Positions 20,814 through 32,807 of a DNA stretch of 64,000 nt are shown here, one piece after another. A model generated the notes under the pieces. That model did no database searches, was not told the origin of the DNA, and saw only the letters and a list, made by a program, of their open reading frames with translations. The translations under genes and the position numbers were made by a program. Positions within the stretch are counted from its first letter, which is position 1. Each line of letters starts with the position of its first letter. This DNA comes from Turritopsis dohrnii (Eukaryota; Cnidaria; Hydrozoa; Anthoathecata; Oceaniidae), in the NCBI GenBank assembly GCA_027922465.2, contig BQMF02000488.1, forward strand, positions 62,001 through 126,000, read 5' to 3'.

Positions 20814-23800
20814 ATGTCTGATTCAAAATTTGACTTTGATGAATTTATTAATAATGATTACCAAGAATTCTCAGCACACAAAAAAGTAGATCCAGACAGT
20901 AGTGGGGATGAACATGAATTAGAAAATGATAAAATCCAACGTGACAACACACCAGAGCATTCTCCGCAAAACTATTATGATGAGCACTCTGATACTGACC
21001 AAACCAATTCCCCACCAAAACAACATTCCGGAAAGGATGTAGTTTATTATGATTACGGATCAAGTGACTTTTCTGAAGATGAGCAGGAAACTACTAAGGA
21101 TTCAGAAATCATGGAAAATGATAAATCAAAACACAAAACTGATACCAGAGTAAATTTTGAGAATGGTCAAAATACTGGAAAATCAGTGCATAAAGGGAAG
21201 CCATCCAAAAAACAGGACCAAAAGCCTTCTCCAAACAAGAATGGACCAAGAGGTAGAGGAAACATGAAAGCACAAAGTTCACACCGAGGTTCTTATGATG
21301 GTAGTTCGGACACTGAAGATGAAGATGAAGATGACGATTCTTCTGAGGTTGATGAAAACGGTAGTTTCTCTCCTGTTGCTGAAACGCCAAAGAAAGAAAA
21401 ACAAGTAAACAACCAGCAAACTCCAGCCAAGTCAGCTAAAAGGTCCCACAGTCAACCTAATAAAAAAACTTATCATAACACTCCACCGAAAAGATTTGGT
21501 TCTGAACAGAAGAACAGAGGTATATAATAATCTTTTACATTTTACATTTGTTGTTTAAAATTATTGTTACTGTAGTTCCCAGTTTCCTTTCTCCTCGATA
21601 AAGACATAACACAATTTGTTTACTTAATATAAATTGTTCTGTAAACTATTCTTTCCTATTGATTAGGTGGTGTTCGTCGGAATAGTAAAATGAACAGCAA
21701 CCACACAACTGAAGATCGCAAACAAGTCATGAACAGAGTTTTATCGGCCAACCGAAACAAAGCTCGTGCTATGCATAACGTCATCGCCGAACTTCAACGT
21801 CAAATTGAGTCGTTAACTATCGAAAACCGAGATTTAAAAAGGGCTGCTTATTTACAAGGTCGTGAAATTCGCAAGCTTGACAATGCGGAAGCCGAACTGC
21901 CGTCTTTGTTGAAAAAACACAGTGGTGAAATTCGAGCTCTGCAGGAGAAGTTTCGTAACCAGAAACAACAGTCAGATAAAGCGCGTGAAGATTTGAAGAA
22001 GAGGGAAGCAGAGCTTTATAAAACAAAGGAAAAACTACGAAAATATGAAAGTGTGATCAAAGAAAAAAATTTAGGCGAACGAAATGCATTGCATAAAAAG
22101 TTGCAAGAACTTCAGCAAGTGCTGGAGGATAAGAACAAGACGATATCTGTATGTAGATGACTGCTCCTGCTCTCTCCTTCTTCTGATCATTGAATTCAAA
22201 GTTATCTTTTTGTAATCTTTAGGAACTAACCAGGTCTGTTCAATTGCACGAGAAAGTGAGGGCGCGAGAGCTGAAGGAAAAAAACGAGAAGTATCGACGA
22301 GCTGTTGACGAAATGAAAAGATTGGAACAAGAACAGAAAGAACTACTGAAACGTCTAAGGGTAAGTTCTGTAGATAACCACGCAGGTTATTGAAAATATT
22401 ATTGCTATATATTATCCTTTGGGTTGTTTTAGGATAAAGAGAAAGCTTTAGAAGTCACTAACATCTATTCTCAGCGAATGAACCAAAGACGTGGTAGCAA
22501 AGAAACTGAATATGGTAACTCCATGTTCGGTCCTAGTGACCCTGTTCCACCACAAATTAGAAGACATCAAGAGGAACAAGAAACGGAATATGCCCAGTCG
22601 GTGCGCGCTCACTCCGTCAAAAAAGCTTTTATGACTGAAGGTACGGTAACAAGGGAACAACGAAGAGGTAAAATGGAAACTATAGATTTCGAAGGGGATG
22701 CGTACCAGTCGCCCAAGCCATCACCAAGAAAAATTGATGAGAAAACTGAAAAGTCACCTCGACAAGCAGCATCTCCTGTTGTTAAAACTATAGTGGGAGA
22801 AGCGAAAAAGGCTGAAGGCGATGATAACGACAGAGATGACGGCGACGATGATTTTTATGACGGCGATAAGAAAAATGAAGAGGAAAGTCGTCTTGAAGAA
22901 CTGGATCGCCGTATCACAGAGTTGAAACGTCGAGAAGAGGAGGAGCGCAAGGAGGAAGAAAAGAGGAAGCTGGCCGCTGAGAAAGAACTGTCTGAACGAC
23001 TTGCTCGTATGGAGGAAGAACGGAAACAGAGAGAGGCCGAAAAAGAAAAAAGATTTCGGGAAGAGGAAGAGAGAAGGAAACAAGCTTTAGAAGAAGAAGA
23101 AGAAGAACGAAAAAGAAAGGAAGAAGAAAAGAGAAAAATACAGGAGGCCATTCAACGAAGAATGGAATTAGAAAAGAAAGAGGAAGAACAAGACGAATTT
23201 GAGAGAAGGAAAGCAGAAATGCATGAAAAACGAAAGAAGAAAGAACTGTTACTAGCTAAAATGCAAGCAATTGATCGAGGCGAAAATCCAGATGCTGTTA
23301 CAGAGCCAACGAATGAAAAGCAGAAGAAGAGGCCGATCTTCCTTGAGAAGAACTCCGCCGTGTCGTCAAAGCAGAAAGACGACACTTCCAACCAAGCACA
23401 TGCGGCAGAGGAAACGTATACTGAAAATGACGGCTTATTTAGTGGAAAATCGTCAAACCGTCGGAATTCTTGGGAATTTCGAAAGACTGACGAGAACCTT
23501 CATAAAGGTCTTCCAGCGCATGAGCAGTCTCCGTCAGTAAGACGTCGTAATACTCACGATAGTGACGACTATCTTTCAAGTGCATCTTCCGGAAAAGGTT
23601 CTCGACATCGAGACAACCAGCAACGACATGGTTCCAACTTATCCGGCAATAAGAAAGGCCGTCGACGTGACATATTGGACGAAGATGACGGAGACAATGT
23701 TTATTCGCCAACCGGTTTAAAAGACGTAAATCCCAAAAACACAAAGAAGAATGATGTGTTTAGTGCATTCGATGATCCTTTTCAATCCACGCCTAAGAAA

Positions 23801-24058
23801 AATAACAAAAAAACTGATCTGTTCAGCCAGTTTGACGATCCTTTCAAATCGACCACCGACGATACGAAGAAAAACAACAAAAAGAACACCATCGTATTCA
23901 GCTCAGATGAGGATGATGATCTTAATTCTATCCCAGCCTATGTACCTAACCAATCCAGACAGATTAAAGGTCCGAATCCTTATATACATCAGAATGGGCG
24001 AGCGCCCACATCAAAAAGTTTTAGCGACTTAGATTTCGAGGAAACGATTTTAACTTAA
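20814..24058 (+). CDS. LCA5: Lebercilin (LCA5) family ciliary coiled-coil protein
   Basis: Known role: lebercilin binds the intraflagellar transport machinery at the ciliary base. Four exons in phase: 20814-21519, 21667-22148, 22223-22360, 22433-24058, giving 983 residues. Residues 1-235 are an acidic, low-complexity lead (SSDTEDEDEDDDSSE). The lebercilin domain starts around residue 240: RVLSANRNKARAMHNVIAEL, ENRDLKRAA, AELPSLLKKHSGEIRAL, LYKTKEKLRK, and closes with DKEKALEVTNIYSQRM, all matching the family signature (cf. E..LE..NIYS.R in vertebrates). A long E/R/K-rich helix follows (about residues 550-740), then a disordered tail with three DVFSAFDDPFQSTPKK-like repeats. The ATG at 20814 is the first in-frame one. 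Longer than the human protein. Antisense open frames in the charged helix are shadows. Confidence 0.9.
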
Positions 24059-25496
24059 TTTTTTTTTAGAAATAATAATAATGATAATGCATATACATTT
24101 CATGTTTCGTAAATTTTATTGCTATTCAACTGAAAGAAGTTTTCTCCCACTGAATTATGAGCGTAACTTTCAATTACGCCAGAACAGGTTTCGCGCCTCC
24201 AATCCAATCATTATGGCGTTTATACATTCTCTATCCAGAAAATCTCGTTCAGGAAAAGTCCCTTTTAATTTCCTATTGAGCGAACGATAACTTTTATTAT
24301 TTTGCAAACACCACAAACACGCCTTCATGAGACAATTTTCTCTTTGCGAAATCTGTCCTGGCTGTGGAAAGGAACAATTCAACAAGCGTGGGTGACGTTC
24401 TTACTGAGAGAATGTATATACTTTACTTTTTTGTATGCAAATGTTCTTGTACATATATAGTGCGTTCACTCTCTAACTTGGATAATCGTTAATGATTTTT
24501 ATCAGACACGTTAAAGTAATGAAACAGAACGCTTATTAAAAGTTTAAAAATTCTTTTTCTACCCTTATCAAGACAAAAGACGATCAATGACTTTTAAGTG
24601 TGGTGGGAATTGACGCTCAATTTCCACCAGATCGTGCAAAAGGACATTATCCAAGTTAGAGTGAACGCACTATACTGTATGTATAAAAGGATTTAAGTGT
24701 GGGGTATCAAGTGACTTGATAAATGTGTATTTTATGTAAATATTGTATAAAAAATTACGTATGCACTTAGCATATCTTCGGAATTAAACGTTTTGCAGTA
24801 ACGTGAAATCTAGCTGATGTCATAGATGGTGGTAAATAGTCCCATGATGTTCGTTGAAGACCAAACAAGAACCATATGAAAAAAAAGATAGCACCATTCC
24901 GAAACTAACTCGTAATATATAGGAACTAACTAGAAACAAACTCATCTGAATTTCGTTAGCCTAAGTTACGCTGGCGTCAAAAACAATTTTTTAAAAACAA
25001 TTCGCTAGTGTAAATAGGTTAAAGAGAAAATTTAATTTGATGTGATGGATCAAATTGGTTGAAATCTTTCGTTTTGTACTTTATATAGCAACTAGAAGCC
25101 TCGTGGCTTGAACAATTTCCGCATCAGGCCTAGAGGAAATTGCTTTAGGCTAACTTTCAAGATATCTGAATGACTATCCATTCTTTTCTTGCTGTTTATA
25201 TGAAAACAGCTCTATCACAATTCGTAAAATATGAGTTACGGTTCACATGGAAAATAAAATGATATTCGATAGAAGTGAACCAAAATCATTTGAAAAAAAG
25301 GCTGCATGGGATTAAAGACTTTCACAACACTATTAAACTATTAAAGTTATACAAGCAAACTCGTTTAAAAACTGAAGACCTCGCCTATTTATGATCTGCA
25401 AGTAACTGCCGACTTTGATATCAGGACCTTACAATTGTTCTTCGTCCACACCTTCCAAATTTTGCCAGAAATGTGAAAAATTGTTCATAACTTGTA
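24059..25496. other. Intergenic region with a small MITE
   Basis: 3' flank of LCA5. Apart from the 219-bp MITE at 24456-24674 I see no gene or RNA here; the rest is AT-rich unique-looking sequence. Confidence 0.5.
24456..24674. mobile_element. 219-bp MITE, TATAGTGCGTTCACTCT ends
   Basis: TATAGTGCGTTCACTCTCTAACTTGG at the left is matched by the inverted CCAAGTTAGAGTGAACGCACTATA at the right, with one 2-nt insertion. TA flanks the repeats. No coding capacity. Confidence 0.7.
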
Positions 25497-28400
25497 TTAA
25501 TAAGAGCTTTTTAAGAGCTTTTTTTGCAACGGTAAATCTCGGAAATTAAACTTAATCCGAAATGTTAGTAAATTCAATTTGTTTTTGAAGCAAGTTTAAT
25601 TGCAAGAACTCAGAAACGATTGCTTCATTTGCTAGTATGGAAAATTCAAGCGAAAATTTCAACGTTGAAGAACCGCAGACAAAATCTGCATTACAACAAC
25701 ATACGTGCGTCAATTGTGGAAAAGTTGCTAAAAGTGCCGGTGGCTTAAAAAATCATCAACGTACTTGCTTAGAAAAGCAAAATGGGCCGAAAAATGCAGC
25801 GAATGTGGATAATATCGATGAGCAACTTCAAAAGATTCGTTATGCAACCATATTTGAAAACGATGTTAACGATGCTTACGAGAAAATGACTGTTTGGAAG
25901 CGTAACATTTTCAAACTACCGAAAGGACATCAAGGAAAAGAATTTATAAACGAAATGACCAAACAGTTAAATTTGTGGAACACTAAATCTCCACTCAGAC
26001 ATCTAAGCATTAAATGTTTAATGATAATGCCAAATCTGCTATTACAACAAACATCATACAAATCAAAGACTGCCAATAACAAAAAAGTCTTGGAAAGACG
26101 ACTAACCCTCTGGAAGAACGGGAAAATCAGCGAATTAGTTGCAGAATGTCTTGTCATACAGAGCAGATTAAAGACACAGAAATTTGAAACTAAATCTGAT
26201 AACTTGGCGAAATCATTCAACAATCTTATGATACAGGGGAAAATTAATGCAGCCATTCGGTTGTTATCCAAGTCAGGAAACAATGGAGTTTTACCGTTAA
26301 CGAAGGAAACAATGCAAGAGCTTCATTTAAAACATCCAGACTCAAAACCAAAATATGAACAGTTATTACTAGAGGGACCCGAAAAGTATACGAATCCTGT
26401 AATATTCGATGACTTAGATGATGATGCGATCAAAAAAGCAGCTCTTCAAGTAAATGGTGCTTGCGGTATTTCATCTTTAGACGCCACAGATTGGAAGAGA
26501 ATTCTGGGGAGTAATTTGTATGGTAACTCTGCAATCGATCTGCGAAAATCAGTTGTTGAGCTGACAAAACAATTGTGCTCCACTGAAGTTGAGGATTTAG
26601 AATCTATCCAGCCTTTAATGGCGTGCAGATTGATTCCTTTGGACAAAGACCCAGGAGTACGACCAATCGGTATCGGGGAAGTGTTACGAAGAATAATCGG
26701 CAAAGCTGTAATGTCAACCTTACGAAATGATATAACTACAACATCTGGTAATTTACAATTATGTGCAGGTCACAAATCTGGGTGTGAAATTGCTATTCAC
26801 TCGGCAGTCGACTTATTCAATGATCAGAATAACCATGGTCTTCTCCAAATCGATGCGGCCAATGCGTTTAACTCCATCAACAGAAACGTGCTAGTACACA
26901 ATATGAAGATTTTATGTCCAGAGTTTGCGACATATGTACGGAATTGCTACCTCAAACCTGCGAGATTATTCGTTACTGGTGGAGGGGAGATCTCTTCTGC
27001 TGAAGGTACCACTCAGGGTGATCCCATCGCCATGGCGATGTATGCACTTGGAATTCTACCACTGCTACTTTCAGATAACGAAATGCTTTGCGAAGAGACT
27101 GCCAAACGAATTGCTTACGCAGATGATTTCATTGGAATTGGTACAATACCACAACTACGAACTTGGTGGGACAACATATGCGAACTTGGCCCTTACATTG
27201 GTTACTTTCCGAAACCTTCAAAAAGTGTCTTAATCGTAAAGGAAGGCTACATCAACGAAGCAAATATGTTGTTCTCGGAGACCAACATCGAGATAACAGC
27301 ACGAGGTAACAGACACCTTGGGGCGATAATTGGAAACGATGACTACAAAAACGAATATGTGAACAACAAAGTCACAGAATGGGTCAATGAAATCTATAAC
27401 TTGACTGATATCGCTAAAACCCATCCACACGTAGCTTACTCTGCTTTTACCCATGGTCTGCAACACAAGTATACTTATGTAATGAGAACGATACCAAACA
27501 TCTCAAATAACCTCCAACCTTTAGAAGATGCTATCAGAAACAGCCTACTCCCTGCTATATTAAACGGGTACATATGTAACGATATAGAGAGAAAATTGTT
27601 TTCTCTTCCAGCAAAGCTTGGTGGATTAGGAATTGCCATACCATCAGAAAGATGTAAGATTGAGTATTCCAACTCACGAAAAATTACTGAGGCGATGGTC
27701 AACAAAGTTTGTGAACAGGACAACACGTATGATCCAGATACTGCGCAGCGACAAAACACCATCGCAAATGAATTGAAAAGAGAGAAAGTCGAGAGACAAA
27801 AGTCGCAACTCGAAGAAGTGAAAGCACAAATCACCTGTCCAATCAAACTGAAAACACTCGAAGCTACGCTAGAAAACGGAGCGTCAAGCTGGTTGACTGC
27901 ACTACCAATAAAAGAAAATGGATTCTTCTTACAAAAACAAGAATTCTGGGATGTCATTAATTTGCGATACGGCATTCCATTGAAGAATCTACCATCGCGT
28001 TGTGTATGTGATAAACCATTTACTATCGATCATGCACTGTCTTGTCCCAAAGGCGGATTTATCGTAATCCGACACAACGAACTTCGAAATTTCACTGCCG
28101 AATTATTATCTGAGTGTTACCACGACGTACACCTGGAACCAACCTTGACACCTCTAACGGGAGAAACGCTTCCCGCTAGTACGATCAAATCCGAAGAAGC
28201 TCGTGTGGATGTAGCAGCAAGAGGAGTTTGGGCTAAAGGTCAGATGGCTTTCTTTGACGTAAGGGTCTTCAATCCCACTGCCAAGTCCTACCAGAAAACC
28301 ACGCTATCTGCTGCACACAGGGCCAACGAGCAAGAAAAGAAAAGATCATACAATAAACGTATTACATCTGTCGATCAAGCCTCATTCACCCCATTGGTGT

Positions 28401-28770
28401 TCACTTGTTTCGGAGGCATGAGCAAAGAATGTGGCGTTTTATTCAAACGAATTGCCGAGCAAATTGCCGAAAAACGAAATGTAAGCTATAGCACGATTAT
28501 GAATTGGCTCAGATTACGAATTAATTTTCACCTGATTCGTGCATGTGTATTGTGCCTGCGGGGCTCCAGATCGCCATATTTCAAGTCAAATCATAGCAGT
28601 GAAATCGACATCGAATTATCGATCAACGAATCGAAGACAAAGGATTTGACTCTTTAAGATGGAACTCATTTCAAAGTGTGATGCACCAACTTGGAATTTG
28701 TAATTTATATACTCCGTTTTGTAATTATTTGGCTTTGTGTATACTTTCACGTAAAAATTGTAGCAGATTG

Positions 28771-28817
<47 letters not shown>

Positions 28818-28821
28818 GAGC
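25497..28821 (+). mobile_element. Complete LINE insertion with poly(A) and 11-bp target duplication
   Basis: TTAATAAGAGC occurs at 25497-25507 and again at 28811-28821. Between them lie a 129-nt 5' leader, one intact 1006-codon ORF, a short 3' UTR and a pure run of 40 A (28771-28810). The exact duplication directly abutting the A-tail is the mark of target-primed reverse transcription. The intact ORF and unmutated tail indicate a recent, full-length insertion. Confidence 0.88.
25637..28657 (+). CDS. LINE polyprotein: zinc finger, reverse transcriptase, restriction-like endonuclease
   Basis: Single-ORF retrotransposon protein that nicks target DNA and copies its RNA into it. N-terminus: C2HC/C2H2-like finger CVNCGKVAKSAGGLKNHQRTC (about residues 23-43, DNA binding). 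Centre: RT with RLIPLDKDPGVRPIGIGEVL, LLQIDAANAFNSINR, EGTTQGDPIAMAMYALG and the catalytic IAYADDFIG (about residue 494). C-terminus: zinc knuckle CVCDKPFTIDHALSCPKGG followed by a PD-(D/E)XK-type nuclease (ARVDVAARGVW then FFDVRVFNP), the layout of R2/R4/HERO-type elements rather than APE-type LINEs. The ORF is uninterrupted with no introns. The ATG at 25637 is the first in frame and lies before the zinc finger. Exact clade is uncertain; HERO/R2-like is my inference from order of domains. Confidence 0.85.
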   Translation: MENSSENFNVEEPQTKSALQQHTCVNCGKVAKSAGGLKNHQRTCLEKQNGPKNAANVDNIDEQLQKIRYATIFENDVNDAYEKMTVWKRNIFKLPKGHQGKEFINEMTKQLNLWNTKSPLRHLSIKCLMIMPNLLLQQTSYKSKTANNKKVLERRLTLWKNGKISELVAECLVIQSRLKTQKFETKSDNLAKSFNNLMIQGKINAAIRLLSKSGNNGVLPLTKETMQELHLKHPDSKPKYEQLLLEGPEKYTNPVIFDDLDDDAIKKAALQVNGACGISSLDATDWKRILGSNLYGNSAIDLRKSVVELTKQLCSTEVEDLESIQPLMACRLIPLDKDPGVRPIGIGEVLRRIIGKAVMSTLRNDITTTSGNLQLCAGHKSGCEIAIHSAVDLFNDQNNHGLLQIDAANAFNSINRNVLVHNMKILCPEFATYVRNCYLKPARLFVTGGGEISSAEGTTQGDPIAMAMYALGILPLLLSDNEMLCEETAKRIAYADDFIGIGTIPQLRTWWDNICELGPYIGYFPKPSKSVLIVKEGYINEANMLFSETNIEITARGNRHLGAIIGNDDYKNEYVNNKVTEWVNEIYNLTDIAKTHPHVAYSAFTHGLQHKYTYVMRTIPNISNNLQPLEDAIRNSLLPAILNGYICNDIERKLFSLPAKLGGLGIAIPSERCKIEYSNSRKITEAMVNKVCEQDNTYDPDTAQRQNTIANELKREKVERQKSQLEEVKAQITCPIKLKTLEATLENGASSWLTALPIKENGFFLQKQEFWDVINLRYGIPLKNLPSRCVCDKPFTIDHALSCPKGGFIVIRHNELRNFTAELLSECYHDVHLEPTLTPLTGETLPASTIKSEEARVDVAARGVWAKGQMAFFDVRVFNPTAKSYQKTTLSAAHRANEQEKKRSYNKRITSVDQASFTPLVFTCFGGMSKECGVLFKRIAEQIAEKRNVSYSTIMNWLRLRINFHLIRACVLCLRGSRSPYFKSNHSSEIDIELSINESKTKDLTL

Positions 28822-29248
28822 AGGAGAAACTTGGGCATTTCAAAGATTTTAATCCATGACATTTAACAGGATTACAAGAAGATAAAAATTATATTGCTTA
28901 TACATAACTTAAATCAACATAACATACAATATGAAAATCTATTTCTACTAAACCAACCAGTGGCGGATCCAGAGGTAAGTCGCAACTTGTGTAGGAGAGT
29001 GTTAGCAATTCAAACATAAAAGAAAAAGGTTCAAATAATCCCATTGATAATATGAACTGAAGTCACAAATTATGTCAATGCGCTTCTCCACAAGTTGCAA
29101 CTACACTCTAGATCCACCAGTCTCCATATTACCACTTCCATACAGTTTATAAATAACACCAATGTGCAAGAAAAGACAAATGACACAATGAAACTTTGTT
29201 AGGATCTGTATGAAAATGTTCTTTTCAAACATGATATATATACCTTAA

Positions 29249-30156
29249 AGGGATTTTTTTGCGTGGAGTAACTTTTGCGAGCCAAGGTCTGAGAGCGTTT
29301 TGCGTGGATTAATTTTTTGAGTCAGAACTTCTAAAGGAAAATGTTTGGATTTATATTTGCGAATGGGCACAAAGTGCAATGGGTGTACTTTATAATATAG
29401 CTAAAAGGGGAACTAAACTTGAAAATTTAATTTTTCAAAAATCTTTTTCTACTTAACCTGTCTGTTAATATAACTTAGAAAATCATAATTTTATAAGCGA
29501 AAGAACTTTTATTCTACATGAACGAGCTCTTGATATTTCTGCATAAAGCCGGTTTTTTTCAAGATCGCTGAAAAGTTTCGGATCTGGAGCCGAGAATTTA
29601 TAATGACGTACAAAAGTTCAAAATTAATGTAGCGTATGTTATACAAGAAAAAGAAACATGTCTGAAAGTAGCAGTGATGAAAGTTTTAGTTACGAATTTT
29701 TATATACGAACAACAAGTTAGTTCCGTAGAGCTTTGAGCCAACGGTATCTTCATCAGAAGATGAAGACAACGATAATTCTGAAACCAATCGTACTGAAAG
29801 CGATCGTACTGCTGAAAGCGATCGTACTGCTGAAAGCAATCGTACTGAGTATACAGAGTGGTGCCTTAGTCAAAATTGCAAATTAATGACTACAGAGGTA
29901 GAGAGTATTTGCAGTGAAAATCACCATTTCCATGCCTGCCACATTGCAAAACCAATGGGTGCTTGATAAGTACAAGGAAATAGTTAATATACGAAAGGTA
30001 CACAGAGCCAAAAAATGAGCAAATAAAATCATGAAATTTTGCGTGCATTTATTTTCACGAATCATTCATTTCTTGACGTTTTGCGTCAATTTATTTTTCC
30101 GAATTTGACTAAAATTCGCAAAAGTCGCAAAACTTAATCCACGCAAAAAAATCCCC
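29249..30156 (+). mobile_element. TTAA element (Kolobok-like) with coding remnant
   Basis: Left end AGGGATTTTTTTGCGTGGA and right end TCCACGCAAAAAAATCCCC are inverted with one mismatch; TTAA flanks both (29245-29248 and 30157-30160). 908 bp. Motifs TTTTGCG/CGCAAAA recur subterminally. The inside keeps a broken ORF described separately. No transposase catalytic domain. Confidence 0.75.
29659..29967 (+). pseudogene. Broken ORF with P2X7-ballast-like cysteine motif
   Basis: From ATG 29659 the frame reads MSESSSDESFSYEFLY, hits TAG near 29729, resumes with SSSEDEDNDNSE, three repeats of SDRTAE, then EWCLSQNCKLMTTEVESICS and HHFHACHIAKP before another stop at 29965. The pattern WC..xxC..M.t..Es.C.E resembles the start of the zinc-binding intracellular 'ballast' domain known from P2X7 receptors and found in many invertebrate proteins, here after an acidic repeat tail. 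It sits in a TTAA transposon, so it is probably a captured or element-encoded gene. Resemblance is by eye and one motif only. Confidence 0.4.
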
Positions 30157-30160
30157 TTAA

Positions 30161-31135
30161 GGTATTGTGTCCTAGAACATATTACACTCCAAATTTTCAC
30201 AAGGCTTTAGTGATCTCATTGTATGTATATAATTGGTTGGATTCGAATCATCATCCAAAGTTTGTTTTCCTGACATATATCCAAACTAAATCATTGTGCC
30301 TCCAATGAGCGGTTTGCAGGATTATTTTGAACAATGTAATCTTAAAATCTTTTAAATGTGAATTTAAAGCTAATCGGTTCCACACAGTGATAACTTGACC
30401 GACCATTGTACAGTGATGAATAATTTGATACAGTCTGGAAGTCCCCAAATTAGCTACTCTCTTCTTTATTGTATTACTGCTTTTCAATTCACTATGACGT
30501 TTCAGAGCCAAAAAACAGTTTTATAAGACACATCGTTCACCAATATCTTGCACATGTTTATACTTGCAGTATGTATGTTTAGATCAATTCATTCACAACA
30601 CAAGTGATTTGTGCTGCTATGACAATGTCATTTGTTTTTGTGGTTTTTTTCAATATCTTCAACTTTCAGTGTAATATTTATTAAATGAAATGAACATATT
30701 TCATGCATTTATTGATAGGACGTATTCACCAGTAATTTTGATACAAGTTTTTTTCAAAGCAAAGTTTCGTTAACTATCAAACATTCACCTTCTTTTTCAA
30801 GAATCTTTTTCCAGAGTCAGCTAAATATCAATATTTCCTCCATAAGGAACGTTCTCATGATTATATTTCGATTGCAATAGTAGATAAAGTCTTAAAATTC
30901 TTCTTCAAAGCTCCTTCTAAATAATCTATACAACTTCCTCAAAACATAAACCAAATAGGTTCGAGAACGTTTCACATGCTCGGTGTGCATATTTTACTGA
31001 CTTTTTAAAGAAGTTTTAAAGAATAACTGAATTGGGACGTTTTCAACATAAAACGGCTAAAATAACTTCTAAAAGCATTCCAAAAGTATAAAAAAGTTAA
31101 CATTTTTATGAATTAATATTGAGAGTGGCCTTTTA
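30161..31135. other. Non-coding stretch
   Basis: AT-rich; no coding, RNA or repeat structure that I can support. Open frames are short and have no recognisable motif. Confidence 0.4.
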
Positions 31136-31333
31136 GGGGCTGTTTATATGGAAGCCGAGCCAGCCCGTTTGCAGGGCTAGCCCTTTAGCCGAGATCTCGC
31201 CTTCATGGTAATTTAAAAGTAATTAAGAATTTTGTTTATATGAACAGGAGGGCTGGCCCGCTTGCCGAGATCTCGGCTATTTTACCCGAGATCTCGGCAA
31301 GCGGGCTGAAAAAAATCCCATGTAAACAGTCGG
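31136..31333. repeat. GC-rich palindromic MITE
   Basis: CTGTTTATATGG at 31140 and CCATGTAAACAG at 31318-31329 are inverted ends. Inside, CCCGCTTGCCGAGATCTCGG (31257-31276) is exactly inverted at 31286-31305, and each arm contains the 12-bp palindrome CCGAGATCTCGG. A further copy of GCCGAGATCTCG lies near 31188. Strong cruciform potential; about 200 bp. Confidence 0.7.
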
Positions 31334-31410
31334 GTCTTTCATTAACTATTCTGAATAAACAAACAATCCGAAATCCGAACGGACTTTCCGAAAACGGCAA
31401 AAAACTGTTA

Positions 31411-31441
31411 CACAGATAGATAGATAGATAGATAGATAGAA
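31411..31441. repeat. (AGAT)n microsatellite
   Basis: About seven perfect AGAT units. Confidence 0.9.
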
Positions 31442-31809
31442 TGTGTAAACCAAACAATTTCCTACGCTTAAAAGCGCGGAAATTGAATAAGGTCCAGTTT
31501 TTCTTGAATAAGTCCGTAAAATATGATTTTGAAATTCCTAGCCTGCCTTTGTTCATTGAAATTTATAGTAGTTTCGAAAGATAATTTCGCAGACTGAAGC
31601 GTAGACTAAAAACTGCCATTTCGGCCAGAATGAATATAGAATATAGCTGAAAGTCCAAATTGAACTATCTATAAAAAGAGAGCAATTTACCATGCTATTT
31701 TCTTTTTATATTTAAACCGCGTTAGTTGTTGAACAACATGATACAACAGCTGGAAGTGTTGACACGTAAAACCTCTCTGTTGCAGACTCCGAAGAAAATG
31801 ACCACTACT

Positions 31810-31945
31810 AAAGTCTGTTCATAAATTATATGCACTGATTTCAGCTTTTACATAAAAACCAGGCTCAAGGGAATTTATGTAATTTGCTAAATCTGGTTTC
31901 CACATGGTAACTGAAATTAGTGCACATATTTTTTGAACAGACTTT
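31810..31945. mobile_element. Foldback MITE, 136 bp
   Basis: AAAGTCTGTTCATAAATTAT...CTGATTTCAG at the left is mirrored by CTGAAATTAGTGCACATATT...GAACAGACTTT at the right over about 50 bp with several mismatches; TA occurs outside both ends. The whole element folds into one hairpin. Confidence 0.7.
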
Positions 31946-32807
31946 AAGAGGTTCTTACCGAATTTTCCCCCAAAACATATTCCGTGTTTAGTAAAGTAAA
32001 AAGGTGTGAAGATGGTGGCTTTTGGAATAGCCCTAAAAAGTCATTACTTGGGCTATACAACAAACATGCGTTAAATGGTTTGCTTCAATACGAAGTTTCA
32101 TTATAAGAGTTTCATCTTCAATACAAATGCTCGTTGTTATAAGGTCACATCAATGGTGAACTCAATAACAGAAAAATGAATTTTTGAAAATAAAAATCAG
32201 TTGTAACACACCTGCAGGAAGAAGAAAAAATGATTGAGCATAATATATGCACTAGTCCAAATGTTTGAAGAGAGACGACACAAAAAGTTTCATACATGAA
32301 AATATATTTCAGAAAACGTTCACAGAAATCTGATTAAAGAAAAAATTAAAACCTCGTAAAAACGCAAAAAAAAATATTATATAGAATTTTTTTTCAAATG
32401 CTAACAGCAAAATACGCTCATATACCTTCCACTTATCCGCATCTATTGTGAAAGCATAATGACGTCATGCGCCGGCATACATTCAACTATCGACTTCAAA
32501 GGCTGCTTTCCATATTAGGTACAACCGTCCATGTGCACTTGATTTTTCTAAATTCGCGCATGCAAAGTGAACAAAAAATCAAGTCGGCGAAGAACGGCTG
32601 ATGGTTGGATAAGGAGGAAACGATCGTACTGATATCGTCATGATAGTGTACAGAATAAATTATTTAAAAATAAAAGAGAAAATTCCTCAAGGTAGAAAGG
32701 TAGTATTTTATGGCGAACTGGTATATACAATAATATGCACATCTTCTTGGAATAAATAGTGAGAAAACTTTCAACAACTTTCAGATGCCAAACGGTGGAG
32801 ACTAAAT

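Noticed and set aside
22754..23391. Antisense open frames rich in Ser/Phe across the LCA5 charged helix
   Set aside because: They are mirror images of a Glu/Lys/Arg-rich coding region and contain no motif.
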